From Promethearchaeota archaeon Loki_b32 (GTDB lineage Archaea; Asgardarchaeota; Lokiarchaeia; Sigyniarchaeales; SOKP01): a DNA stretch of 64,000 nt. Positions within the stretch are counted from its first letter, which is position 1. Each line of letters begins with the position of its first letter. The notes under the pieces were generated by a model. It was not told where the DNA came from. It worked only from the letters and a program-made list of their open reading frames with translations, and ran no database searches. Where the stretch lies: NCBI GenBank assembly GCA_005223125.1, contig NJBH01000012.1:41074-105073 (forward strand). The letters are read 5' to 3'. Below are positions 35,078-44,089 of this stretch, piece by piece. Position numbers and translations under genes: made by a program.

Positions 35078-35321
35078 TAGGAATGAAGAATTTAAATCTT
35101 TAAAATCAACAAAATTAGAGAAGAATTATTCTATTCATTAATTTCTTTATTAATTAAACTTTTAAAATGTTATATTAAAACTTAATACTAATGTCAGTAA
35201 ATCTTGTTAATGGAAATATTGATATTAGTAGAAAAGCTGAAACATTAATATATTAAACAATAAAAGATATTCATTTTTTCATCGTTTTAAGTTCATAAAA
35301 AAATAAAAAAATAAGAGTTTG

Positions 35322-35501
35322 ATGGGAAATATTAATAGAATTAGAAAAAAATCAAAAATAAAAAAAAAGTTATATATGTACACATCATTTTTAAGAGGGA
35401 TGGACTCTATATCAAATCAAGCTGGACCATTAATGTATTCAAAGATGGATGAACTAGCTATTAAGTTAGGGATTTCTAAAGAGGAGCGAATTTCTTCGTA
35501 A
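35322..35501 (+). CDS. Small basic hypothetical protein, 59 aa
   Basis: I do not recognise it. It starts at an ATG (35322) preceded by a weak AGAG, has a highly basic N-terminus (RIRKKSKIKKKLYMYT) and a more ordered C-terminal half (GPLMYSKMDELAIKLGISKEE). It is soluble by composition. The gap around it (35078-35753) is otherwise AT-rich and contains the first copy of a direct repeat (35583-35695). It may be a chance open frame. Confidence 0.4.
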   Translation: MGNINRIRKKSKIKKKLYMYTSFLRGMDSISNQAGPLMYSKMDELAIKLGISKEERISS

Positions 35502-35582
35502 AAATATTAAAAAAAGCCCCTTTTTTTATTTCTGAATATAAACTTTAACGTGTCATAATATTCCAGAACAAAATCTAAAGTT

Positions 35583-35695
35583 TTCCTATAAGTAAGGGAA
35601 AAGGAAAAATTTTATTTGTATCTTAGATGTTTAAAATAAGATTAAGATATTTTTAGAAATCATTCTGAGTCAATATAACTGAGCATTTCAAATTT
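35583..35695 (+). repeat. Intergenic direct repeat, copy 1 (about 110 bp)
   Basis: This stretch aligns over its whole length with 37885-37996. It includes an exact 21-bp match (35623-35643 with 37925-37945), an exact GGGAAAAGG block, and the shared tail with AGTCA. It opens with a TTCC...GGAA hairpin. Copy 1 ends 58 bp before the radical SAM gene at 35754. It could be a common promoter/operator, a small RNA or a miniature mobile element. Confidence 0.75.
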
Positions 35696-35753
35696 AGACA
35701 ATAAATCTTTTCTATCAATTCTTTTTTAAATCATAGATTCTTATATCAAACTC

Positions 35754-36479
35754 ATGAAAAAGCAATATTTAAGCGAAATTATGGATCATCCTCTTTTGGG
35801 AAAATTACTTCCTGTTGATTTTAGCCCTTTAAAGACATGCTCCTTTAACTGTTATTATTGTAGTCTAGGAAAAACTACTAAAATAACTATGGAACGGGAG
35901 GAATTTTATCCAGTTAAAGATGTTTTTCAGGAAGTTGATTCATATATACAACAAAATGACTCTCCTGATACGATCATCCTTACAGGAAGCGGTGAACCTG
36001 CATTATATTCGAAATTTGGAGAATTAGCACGAAAAATCAAAGAGAAATATCCTTCCATTACGATAACAGCATATTCAAATGCGTCTTTGTTGACTGATCC
36101 TGAAGTACGAAAAGATTTTTGTGAATGTGATGTAATGCAATTCAATTTAAATGCTGTTAACGCTGAAGAATTCCGAAAATTAAATAGACACCATGGTAAT
36201 GTAAGAATTGAGGATGTTCTTGAAGGAATGAAGAAATTTAAAACTGAGTTTAATAAACCAATCTGGATTCATTCTATTTTTGGTAATAATTTTAATATCT
36301 CCGAAGAAAACATTATCGGATTGCGAGATTTTATAGCTGAATTCAAACCAGAAAAATATATTATTCGGAAATTTGAAATAGAAAATGATGTGAAACCATT
36401 AAGTAATAAAACTATCAATTTCATTAAATCTCATATGGATTCTTTAGATTGTGAATGTAAATACATGGGATTTGATTAA
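35754..36479 (+). CDS. Radical SAM protein (COG0731-like)
   Basis: A 241-residue radical SAM enzyme with C29-x3-C33-x2-C36 (CSFNCYYCSLG). GSGEPALYSKFGEL follows, where family members contact SAM, and the N-terminal SPLKTCSFNCYYC arrangement is that of the COG0731 'Fe-S oxidoreductase' group (SAM-dependent, with Tyw1-like members). It lacks the flavodoxin domain of Tyw1. The substrate is unknown. It sits with the tandem nitroreductase gene between two copies of a direct repeat. Confidence 0.83.
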   Translation: MKKQYLSEIMDHPLLGKLLPVDFSPLKTCSFNCYYCSLGKTTKITMEREEFYPVKDVFQEVDSYIQQNDSPDTIILTGSGEPALYSKFGELARKIKEKYPSITITAYSNASLLTDPEVRKDFCECDVMQFNLNAVNAEEFRKLNRHHGNVRIEDVLEGMKKFKTEFNKPIWIHSIFGNNFNISEENIIGLRDFIAEFKPEKYIIRKFEIENDVKPLSNKTINFIKSHMDSLDCECKYMGFD

Positions 36480-36523
36480 TGAGAATCATAGACTCATTTT
36501 TCAGAATTTGTACAGTTATAAAA

Positions 36524-37801
36524 TCAATTTTGCGGGAAAAACAAAACAGTTGGAACTAAATTTCCTTTAAGAGACAATCTCTCATTTTTTGCGAGATTTA
36601 CTAGTTTGGATGCTAAATAATTTATTGATTGTTCGGCAGAATCAAGATTAAATAGGTTTCTATATTTAGAATCATCTGGATTTGATAGAACTGTTTTTTG
36701 CCAATTCAAGCCTAAAGCATTTGCCTGTAATTGTAACCCTGCAAGTGCCATCCCTGCTTCAATCTCAGCCCAATATTTTAGATTCATAACTTTATGCATA
36801 AATCCAGCACAGGGTTTCTTTCTATCTATACATAATAGAATAGCATAATTGGAGAAATTAATGCCAAGTTCCTTTTCAATTTCGCCTTTAGAACTATCTG
36901 AAGTATAATATTGAAGAAAATGATCATAAGTTATCTTTTCATTCACACTAGTCCATCTATTTAACGCAGAATATCCAACAGGATTATATATATATGATCC
37001 TTTTGGTAGGTTAGCAAGGTCCTCTACAATAACTATTGGATAAACAGCATAACCAGCGCATCCGGAAGCATGAACTCTACCATAACCGTTTTTCTCTAAA
37101 GCATCTCTATTTCCATGAGTCGCATGGTCATTTTCTCCTTGACAAGCCCATAATAATTGAGAGATTTCATGTAAATTCGTATAATTTGGGGTTTTTTTAT
37201 CTGTTTGATTAAAGATAGCAGTATCTAATGGTACTCCTTCATATCGATTTTTATAAATCAAGCGATCTTTGTAGCATGATGGAGTGTCGAGTAATACAGT
37301 ACCTTCCTCAACTTCTTTTTGAATAGGTTTTGAGGTATCCTCTACTAATTCTCGTCGATCTCGTTCTCGAACTGCTACTGAATAAAAAAAGACATGATTT
37401 TGATTGAGTTCAGTATTAATTAGTTTATTATATTTTTTCGGAGCTCTTGCACGTTGTGACACTCCAAGCCCCATACTTTCCACTTTTAATGAGAGATATT
37501 GCCAAATAAGCCCTACATCGATTAATTCATTTAACGCAATTGATTCTTTCCAAATCAATTCCGGATAGAGCTCCATTGAATATTGAGTTTTTTCTTTACC
37601 TGTAATTAGCGTTAAATCTTCATCTTTATACGAATATATTCCACCCGAAGATTCTTCTCCATCGGGCAGTACTACAAATAAAGATTTTGAAGGTGCCGCT
37701 TGGTTGGTCGATTTACAAATATTTAGGATTTCCCCTTTCGATAAAGTTCGACCCTCCCCAGAGCAGTCTTTACGACTTGCTAAACATTCTTGTAAACTCA
37801 T
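36524..37801 (-). CDS. Tandem nitroreductase (SagB-type dehydrogenase-like)
   Basis: A 425-residue protein made of two nitroreductase-like halves. The C-terminal half (about 205-425) has the SagB signature order: EISQLLWACQGEN, VHASGCAGYAVYPIVIV, then EAGMALAGLQLQANALGLNW. The N-terminal half (about 1-180) is a shorter copy with ALNELIDVGLIWQYLSL and ESMGLGVSQRARAPK. By family it would bind FMN and oxidise or reduce a small molecule or peptide; the SagB role (azoline oxidation) is not supported by any YcaO gene here. It converges with the radical SAM gene. Confidence 0.7.
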   Translation of the reverse strand: MSLQECLASRKDCSGEGRTLSKGEILNICKSTNQAAPSKSLFVVLPDGEESSGGIYSYKDEDLTLITGKEKTQYSMELYPELIWKESIALNELIDVGLIWQYLSLKVESMGLGVSQRARAPKKYNKLINTELNQNHVFFYSVAVRERDRRELVEDTSKPIQKEVEEGTVLLDTPSCYKDRLIYKNRYEGVPLDTAIFNQTDKKTPNYTNLHEISQLLWACQGENDHATHGNRDALEKNGYGRVHASGCAGYAVYPIVIVEDLANLPKGSYIYNPVGYSALNRWTSVNEKITYDHFLQYYTSDSSKGEIEKELGINFSNYAILLCIDRKKPCAGFMHKVMNLKYWAEIEAGMALAGLQLQANALGLNWQKTVLSNPDDSKYRNLFNLDSAEQSINYLASKLVNLAKNERLSLKGNLVPTVLFFPQN

Positions 37802-37884
37802 TTTTAATTCAATTTTTTATCTATTTAACTGTACTTAGACATTTATTTCAAATTAAATTTGTGATAAGTAATTTTCTAATAAAA

Positions 37885-37996
37885 TTCCCATAAATATGGG
37901 AAAAGGTAAAATTTTTTATGTAATTTAGATGTTTAAAATAAGATTGAAATTTTATGAAATCGTTCTCAGTCATTAGAACCGAGAAATTATTAATTT
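37885..37996 (+). repeat. Intergenic direct repeat, copy 2 (about 110 bp)
   Basis: This is the second copy of the element at 35583-35695, in the same orientation. Here the opening hairpin is strong: TTCCCATA, two unpaired bases, TATGGGAA. A second possible stem (TTCTC/GAGAA) lies at its end. It ends 33 bp before the acyl-CoA ligase start at 38030. The two copies bracket 2.2 kb that holds the radical SAM and tandem nitroreductase genes. Confidence 0.75.
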
Positions 37997-38029
37997 AAAT
38001 GAAAAGATATATGAAAGGAGGAATACTGT

Positions 38030-39610
38030 ATGACTTGGCTTAATCTTGGTGAAATTGTAAATGTTAATGCATATAAATATCCAAACAAACTTGCTCTGAA
38101 AGATGCAAGGCGTCAATTAACATTTGAAGAATTAAATGAAAGAACTAATAAACTTGCCAATGGAATTCTTAAAAATGGGATAAAAAAGGGGGATAAGATA
38201 GCTATATTATCTAATAATTCGATAGAGTTTATGGAAATTTATGTTGCAGCCGCGAAAGGAGGATTTATAATCGTTCCTTTAAATTTTCGCTTACATCCAG
38301 ATGATATTTCTTTTATAATTAATAATTCGGATGCAAAATGGTTATTCGTAGAATCCCGATTCCGTGAAGCAACGGAAAAAATATGGTTAAGAGCTAAAGA
38401 ATTAGGATTTGAAAATGTTGAACGTGTCTTGATTGACGATGAACCAGCAAAAAGTTGGAAATTTTTTGAAGATATTGTAGAAATGGGAGAAAACTCTTAT
38501 CCTTTAATCAAAATTAAGCCTGAAGATACGTGGATTATTCTATATACATCAGGTACAACTGGGAAACCTAAAGGTGTAATCCGTTCACATCGTTCTTATA
38601 TAGCATTTTTCTTAATTAATGGAGTTGAATTTTCCTTTACACCCCAGGATTATGGGATGATCCTGATGCCGCTCTCTCATGTAAATTCTACATTCTATTC
38701 ATTTGTCTTTATATATATAGGAGCACCAGTTTATATCCATATCGAGTATAACTTTGATCCAGAGGAAATTTTAAAGATAATTGATCAAGAGAAAATAACT
38801 TTTACTTCTATGATACCTACTCATTATAATTTGATATTAAGTCTTCCTGAGGAAGTAAAACAAAAGTATGATCTTAGTTCTGTAACGTCATTATTGACTT
38901 CTTCCGCGCCTGCTACTAAGCAAATGAAATTAGATGTAATGAATCTCTTTATTAAAACAAAACTCTTTGAAGCTTATGGTTCAACAGAAGCAGGGCTTGT
39001 AACTCTCCTTAGACCTGAAGATCAAATGAATAAGTTAGGTTCAATTGGAAAAGAGTGTATTGGAACAGATTGTATAAAGCTTTTAGATGAAGACGGAAAT
39101 CCAGTTCCTATAGGAGACATTGGAGAACTGTATTCCCGTGGCCCACAAATGTTTGATGAATATTACAAATTACCAGAAAAAACTAAAGATTCTTTTAAAG
39201 GAGAATTTTTCAGTGCTGGTGATATGGGTAAAAAAGACGAAGAAGGGTTTTATACGCTCGTAGATAGAAAAGCAAACATGCTTATCTCTGGTGGAGAACA
39301 TGTTTATCCATCTGAAGTTGAAAAAGTTCTTGTTTCACATCCGTCGGTTATTGAATGCGCTGTAATCGGTTTACAAGATTACAAGTGGGGTGAAAAAGTC
39401 ACAGCAGTTTGTATTTTAAATAAAGAAATAGTACCTTCCGATGAAATAACTAAAGAACTCCGTCAATATTGCGATGATAAGTTAGCAAGATTTAAAATCC
39501 CAAAAGATGTTTTATACATTAATTCAGATGAGATGCCTAGAACTGGTTCTGGAAAAGTTATTCACCGATTATTAAGAGAACGATTTAATAAGCAAATTAA
39601 TAATGAATAA
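38030..39610 (+). CDS. Acyl-CoA ligase (AMP-forming)
   Basis: A 526-residue class I adenylate-forming enzyme. P-loop YTSGTTGKPKGV (about 177-188), FEAYGSTEAG (A5), DMGKKDEEGFYTLVDRK (A7-A8 hinge), ISGGEHVYPSEVE, and the C-terminal catalytic Lys in PRTGSGKVIHR. It activates a carboxylic acid to its CoA thioester through an acyl-AMP. Fatty, alicyclic or aromatic acids are possible; benzoate is tempting given the benzoyl-CoA operon but not shown. A strong AGGAGG lies eight bases before the ATG. It begins a co-directional run of CoA-ester genes up to 43700. Confidence 0.9.
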   Translation: MTWLNLGEIVNVNAYKYPNKLALKDARRQLTFEELNERTNKLANGILKNGIKKGDKIAILSNNSIEFMEIYVAAAKGGFIIVPLNFRLHPDDISFIINNSDAKWLFVESRFREATEKIWLRAKELGFENVERVLIDDEPAKSWKFFEDIVEMGENSYPLIKIKPEDTWIILYTSGTTGKPKGVIRSHRSYIAFFLINGVEFSFTPQDYGMILMPLSHVNSTFYSFVFIYIGAPVYIHIEYNFDPEEILKIIDQEKITFTSMIPTHYNLILSLPEEVKQKYDLSSVTSLLTSSAPATKQMKLDVMNLFIKTKLFEAYGSTEAGLVTLLRPEDQMNKLGSIGKECIGTDCIKLLDEDGNPVPIGDIGELYSRGPQMFDEYYKLPEKTKDSFKGEFFSAGDMGKKDEEGFYTLVDRKANMLISGGEHVYPSEVEKVLVSHPSVIECAVIGLQDYKWGEKVTAVCILNKEIVPSDEITKELRQYCDDKLARFKIPKDVLYINSDEMPRTGSGKVIHRLLRERFNKQINNE

Positions 39611-39657
39611 GAAATTATCAAAATAACAATTAAGAAATAAATTAGGTTGTTAAAAAA

Positions 39658-40866
39658 ATGTCTTTTAAAAAAGCTTACATACCTTATGGACAATACTGGA
39701 GTACTCCTTTTTCAAGGTGGCAAATGAGTTTTCAAAATCTCCATGCTATAAAGTTTGCAGCAGATATAACGACACGCTTTTTAAATGAAAGGGAAATTTC
39801 TCCTAATGACTTTGATGAACTCATATTTGGTATTACAATTCCGCAACTCTATTGTTTCTATGGAGGACCTTGGTTAGCTAGCATGATTGGAGCTGAACAT
39901 GTTACCGGACCTATGATCAGTCAAGCATGTGCTACAGGAACTAATACTATTTCTATCGCGGCTCAGAATATTGAAACAGGAACAAATAAAAATGTACTTG
40001 TAGTAACCGCAGATCGATGTTCTAATGGGCCTCATCTTGTGTATCCGAACCCTCAAGCACCAGGTAGCACGGTGGATGCAGAAAGCTGGGTATGGGATAA
40101 TTTTGGTCGAGATCCATTTGCTAAGAATTCGATGATACAAACTGCTGAAAATGTAGTTAAAGAAGTGGGGATTACTAAAAAGGAACAAGATGAAGTTACT
40201 TTGTTACGTTATAATCAATATCAAGATTCTATGAAAGATAATAGAGCTTTTCAAAAGAAATATATGATAGATCCTATCGAAGTTAAAGATCGGTCTGGAA
40301 GAAAAGTACTTGCAACAGTAGAAGGAGATGAGGGGATATATCCAACCACAATGGAAGGATTATTAAAACTTAGACCAGTACTTCCAGAAGGTACAGTTAC
40401 TTATGGAACTCAAACACATCCAGGAGATGCTAATTGCGGTGTAATTGTCGCTACAAAAGAAAAGGCAGATCAATTAAGGAAAAGAGACGATGTTGAGATT
40501 AGGATTGTATCTTATGGAGAACATAAAACAAAGAAAGGATATATGGCAATGGCGATAGTTCCAGCCGCAAAAAAAGCTTTGGACAATGCCGAGATTACAA
40601 TAAAAGATGTATCAGTTATTAAAACACATAACCCTTTTGCAGTTAATGATGTATATTTCTGTAGAGAGATGGATATCGAATGGAAAGATATGAACAATTA
40701 CGGAAGCTCACTTATATATGGTCATCCTCAAGCACCTACAATGATGAGAATTATTATCGAATTAATAGAAGAATTGGTGGAGAAGGGAGGAGGAATCGGT
40801 TTAGCCGACGGGTGTGCTGCTGGGGATACTGGTGCAGCTCTGGTTTTGGAAGTTAAAGTAGAATGA
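39658..40866 (+). CDS. Thiolase-family protein (acetyl-CoA acyltransferase)
   Basis: A 402-residue thiolase. The nucleophilic Cys is in SQACATGTNTISIAAQNIETG (about 83-103). HNPFAVNDVYFCREM carries the conserved HNPFA/HEAFA-type motif, and a GGG loop lies near the C-terminus (KGGGIGLADGCAAGDTG). In canonical degradative thiolases the second catalytic Cys just precedes this GGG loop; here the residues before it are Val-Glu-Lys and a Cys follows eight residues later, an unusual variant. It probably cleaves 3-oxoacyl-CoA or condenses acyl-CoA. It lies 47 bp after the ligase gene. Confidence 0.83.
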   Translation: MSFKKAYIPYGQYWSTPFSRWQMSFQNLHAIKFAADITTRFLNEREISPNDFDELIFGITIPQLYCFYGGPWLASMIGAEHVTGPMISQACATGTNTISIAAQNIETGTNKNVLVVTADRCSNGPHLVYPNPQAPGSTVDAESWVWDNFGRDPFAKNSMIQTAENVVKEVGITKKEQDEVTLLRYNQYQDSMKDNRAFQKKYMIDPIEVKDRSGRKVLATVEGDEGIYPTTMEGLLKLRPVLPEGTVTYGTQTHPGDANCGVIVATKEKADQLRKRDDVEIRIVSYGEHKTKKGYMAMAIVPAAKKALDNAEITIKDVSVIKTHNPFAVNDVYFCREMDIEWKDMNNYGSSLIYGHPQAPTMMRIIIELIEELVEKGGGIGLADGCAAGDTGAALVLEVKVE

Positions 40867-40927
40867 CTTAAAATCTTATTATTTATTTTTTTAAAAATAG
40901 AATTTAAACAATAGGAAAGTATGTTTA

Positions 40928-42154
40928 ATGCTTAGAAAGAAAATAGAAGCATCAAAAGAATTAAACAAATTAATGTCTGATTATTATCATGAGTTAGATC
41001 ATGCCTCCAAAGTAAGTGATAAAAAGGTTGCGTGGTGTTCTAGTGTTGGTCCTGCGGAAATCTTAAGAAGCTTAGATTTTGAGGTTTATTTCCCAGAAAA
41101 TCATAGTGCTATGTTAGGATCTTCTAGAATGGCCACAGAATTAATTCCTTATGCTAATGCGATAGGATATTCCCCTGAGATTTGCTCTTACCTTACTGCT
41201 GACATTGGTGCGTATTTAAAACAAGTAACTCCATTATCAAAAGCTTTTACTGATATCACAAGTGTCCCAAAACCTGATGTGTTGGTATTTAATACAAATC
41301 AATGTAGAGAGGTTCAAGATTGGTTTGATTGGTATGCTAATGAATTTAAAGTTCCATTAATGGGTATATCTACACCCAGAACTGTGAGTGAAGTTACAAA
41401 TGCACATATTATATTTATAGCACAACAGATGGAAGAGCTTATTGAACAATTAGAACAAATTTCAATTACAAAATTTGATCTTAATAAACTGAAAGAGATT
41501 GTATCACTCTCACGTGAATGCTCTGAACTTTGGAAAAAAGTGTTAGAAACAGCAGCTACTATACCTTCACCTTTTACCTTCTTTGATGGAACTATTCATA
41601 TGGGACCTGCTGTAGTTATGAGAGGGACTCAACAAGCTGTAGATTATTATAAGATTCTATTAGCAGAATTACAAGACAGAGTAAAAAATCACATTGGAGC
41701 AGTAGATAGTGAGCGTTTTAGACTTTATTGGGAAGGAATGCCTATTTGGGGAAGACTGAGACACTATTCTGAATTATTTGCAAGCCTTAAAGCATGTGTT
41801 GTTGCATCAACTTATTGTAATAGTTGGATTTTTTCTGCTTTTGATGAAAAAGATCCTTTTAGAAGTATGGCAAAAGCATATACTGAACTGTTCATCGTAC
41901 GTTCTGATGAATATAAAGAAGAATATCTAAAAGAAATGGTAGACTTCTTTAAAATTGATGGTGTTATTTTCCACGATGCAAAGACATGCCCACACAATAC
42001 TAACTCCCGGTATGGTATGCCCCAAAGACTCGAAAAAGAAATGAAAGTGCCGAATTTAGTAATAAATGGAGATTTAAACGATTTAAGATGCCTTTCAGAT
42101 GATCAATCGAGAACTAGTATCGAAGCCTTTATTGAACAACTGGAAGAAAGTTAA
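40928..42154 (+). CDS. Benzoyl-CoA reductase/2-hydroxyacyl-CoA dehydratase-family subunit (lone)
   Basis: A 408-residue protein of the BcrB-BcrC/HgdA-HgdB family. The three Cys positions expected for [4Fe-4S] binding are visible: VAWCSSVGPAEILRSL (about Cys37), NTNQCREVQDWFDW, and HDAKTCPHNTNSRYG. Such proteins normally work as heterodimers and need an ATPase activator. No second subunit is adjacent, and the nearest lone activator is at 50010. It lies between a thiolase and a MaoC hydratase, so a dehydration or reduction of a CoA ester is likely. Its substrate is open. Confidence 0.82.
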   Translation: MLRKKIEASKELNKLMSDYYHELDHASKVSDKKVAWCSSVGPAEILRSLDFEVYFPENHSAMLGSSRMATELIPYANAIGYSPEICSYLTADIGAYLKQVTPLSKAFTDITSVPKPDVLVFNTNQCREVQDWFDWYANEFKVPLMGISTPRTVSEVTNAHIIFIAQQMEELIEQLEQISITKFDLNKLKEIVSLSRECSELWKKVLETAATIPSPFTFFDGTIHMGPAVVMRGTQQAVDYYKILLAELQDRVKNHIGAVDSERFRLYWEGMPIWGRLRHYSELFASLKACVVASTYCNSWIFSAFDEKDPFRSMAKAYTELFIVRSDEYKEEYLKEMVDFFKIDGVIFHDAKTCPHNTNSRYGMPQRLEKEMKVPNLVINGDLNDLRCLSDDQSRTSIEAFIEQLEES

Positions 42155-42235
42155 AAGAAATTCAGTTTGAGAAAAAAATAAAACATTTTTAAATAATCAT
42201 TAATAAGAAAATTTGAAAGAAAGAGCAAGAAAAAA

Positions 42236-42706
42236 ATGGTAGATAAGATTAAAGCTATTGAAATAAAGAATTATATTGGGAAAGAATTTAGCACAAAATG
42301 GTATCAAGTTACCCAAGAAGCTATCAATAAATTTGCAGATCTTACACAAGACCACCAATTTATTCATATCAACCCTGAAAGAGCAAAAAGATCACTTTAT
42401 GGAGAAACAGTCGCTCATGGTTTTTTTGTTTTATCTATGCTAGGTTTCTTTACTTTACAAGATGGAGAGAAAGACTCCATGCAATTTTATGTAACAGATG
42501 CCAAATCAATCGTTAATTATGGATTTGATAAAATAAGGTTTATCTCTGCTGTTCCAGTTGGTTCTTATATTCGAGATGTTACTCACATTTCAAAAGTCGA
42601 ATTAGTCAAAAAAGGAATGAAATTTACTTCACACCATATAATTGAAATTAAAGGTCAAGACAAGCCTGCTGTTGTCGCAGATTGGATTAACCTGCTCGTC
42701 CTATAA
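42236..42706 (+). CDS. MaoC-like dehydratase/hydratase
   Basis: A 156-residue hotdog-fold protein. INKFADLTQDHQFIHINPERA contains the hydratase dyad (D and H five apart) and TVAHGFFVLSMLGFF follows as the usual A-H-G-F segment, typical of the NodN/MaoC branch acting on acyl-CoA. It shares little with the MaoC protein at 33355 beyond the family motifs. It is co-directional with the thiolase and dehydratase-like genes, 81 bp downstream of the latter. Confidence 0.85.
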   Translation: MVDKIKAIEIKNYIGKEFSTKWYQVTQEAINKFADLTQDHQFIHINPERAKRSLYGETVAHGFFVLSMLGFFTLQDGEKDSMQFYVTDAKSIVNYGFDKIRFISAVPVGSYIRDVTHISKVELVKKGMKFTSHHIIEIKGQDKPAVVADWINLLVL

Positions 42707-42872
42707 CTCATTATTGCAGACTTGATAATCCTTCTTTTGTTAAAGGGTTATCTCCAATAATTTCTTACATTCTCGGCAATACATCGAAATTTATATTTTA
42801 TGGAGATCATATTTATAATTTCATTTATTTAGTTTATTTTATACTATGATGATTTATTTTTGGTGATGATAC

Positions 42873-43700
42873 TTGATTATTGATGGTCATGTTCATATCT
42901 GTGGTCCTCCATTAAATCAGGAATATATAAAAACTCCTTTAGCAAACGGATCATTAATTACTTTACCATTTAAAAGAGCTGATTGCTCTGTAGATCGCCT
43001 TCTACAGGCCATGGATACTCACAATATTGATATGGCTCTTGTTAATGCATTCCCTGGAGCGGTAACTAACGAGCAACTGTCACAAATAATAAAGGAACAC
43101 AAGGAAAGGTTAAAAGGTTTCGCTTGGATAGATAATCCCTTAAATGAAAGTAATTCTGCGAGGGAGTTAGAGAAAGCATTTACTAAATTAGATCTTAGAG
43201 GTCTTAAACTTAACCCTGGGACACAGCAATTTAGTCCCGCTGATCCTAAGGTTTATCCACTCATTAAAAAAGCTACTGAGCTAAAGATCCCAATCTTTAT
43301 TCACATGTATCCATGGCCTCTCGACGCCTTTGAATATACCAAGCCTGAGCATATATATACATTGAAAAAGCATGTACCTGATGCAATAATCTTAATTGGT
43401 CATACGGCATATCAACATTTTATGGATCTATTACCTCTTATGTCTTATCCTGGAATATATGTTGAGACTTCATTTGGGCTTGAGATGATAGCAGATTTAT
43501 ATGGTGTCAAATTTGCAGAAAGATTTATCCGTAGAATTGGCATTGATAAGGTTGTCTATGGTTCAGACTGGATGGGCACTCAAGATGGGAAAGAAAGAAT
43601 TGTAGATAATAACTTTAGTATATTTGATAAAATGAATCTTACAAAAGAAGAGAAAGCTAAAATCCTAGGAGAAAATATTAGAAACGTTATGGAATTATAA
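42873..43700 (+). CDS. Amidohydrolase-family protein (amidohydro-rel/COG2159)
   Basis: A 275-residue TIM-barrel metal hydrolase that starts at a TTG directly before IIDGHVHI (the H-x-H metal motif). Other landmarks are GLKLNPGTQQFSP, FIHMYPWPLD, IGHTAYQHF and the C-terminal GSDWMGTQDG with the catalytic/metal Asp. The COG2159 branch includes decarboxylases and ring hydrolases of aromatic and alicyclic acids, so a role on a ring-derived acid is conceivable. The reaction cannot be assigned from the sequence. Confidence 0.82.
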   Translation: MIIDGHVHICGPPLNQEYIKTPLANGSLITLPFKRADCSVDRLLQAMDTHNIDMALVNAFPGAVTNEQLSQIIKEHKERLKGFAWIDNPLNESNSARELEKAFTKLDLRGLKLNPGTQQFSPADPKVYPLIKKATELKIPIFIHMYPWPLDAFEYTKPEHIYTLKKHVPDAIILIGHTAYQHFMDLLPLMSYPGIYVETSFGLEMIADLYGVKFAERFIRRIGIDKVVYGSDWMGTQDGKERIVDNNFSIFDKMNLTKEEKAKILGENIRNVMEL

Positions 43701-43728
43701 CATAACTTAACTAATAGTTTTAAATTAA

Positions 43729-44085
43729 TCAGTTCGAAATTATTTCGTGCAATATATTTTCAATTTTTAATTTTTCCAATGAGTCTGGACTTAGAATATA
43801 AGCTTTTTCTTTATTTTTTTCTTCAACTACTATCATTCCAGATGATTTTATTCTATTTTTAATATGATTTTTCTTATCTTTTATAGCTACATTCAATATC
43901 GAGGTCAACTGATTGTATTGTTTTTCACTAATTTCCTTTTTAGTATAATTTCCCCCATTGTAAACTCCACTTGAGCTAAATAAGGGTTTCACGGGTATAA
44001 ATTCAATGAATCTATCTCTTATAATATATTGATTACCATTTCCATCGAGATAATTATAAATTTTCTGAGAAGAACTTAGAACCAT
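43729..44085 (-). CDS. Hypothetical protein coupled to a ubiquitin-like (MoaD-family) gene, 118 aa
   Basis: I do not recognise the family. Beta-rich N-terminal half (QYIIRDRFIEFIPVKPLFSSSG, then YNGGNYTKKEIS), then a basic helical part (KDKKNHIKNRIKSSG). The start is set at the ATG 44085, because a GGAGG sits eight bases upstream. That GGAGG is formed by the codons for the two terminal glycines of the upstream gene, so the two proteins are tightly coupled. The longer frame from 44133 would overlap the upstream gene and has a low-complexity Leu run. It may be a partner or target of the ubiquitin-like protein. Confidence 0.65.
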   Translation of the reverse strand: MVLSSSQKIYNYLDGNGNQYIIRDRFIEFIPVKPLFSSSGVYNGGNYTKKEISEKQYNQLTSILNVAIKDKKNHIKNRIKSSGMIVVEEKNKEKAYILSPDSLEKLKIENILHEIISN

Positions 44086-44089
44086 CTTA

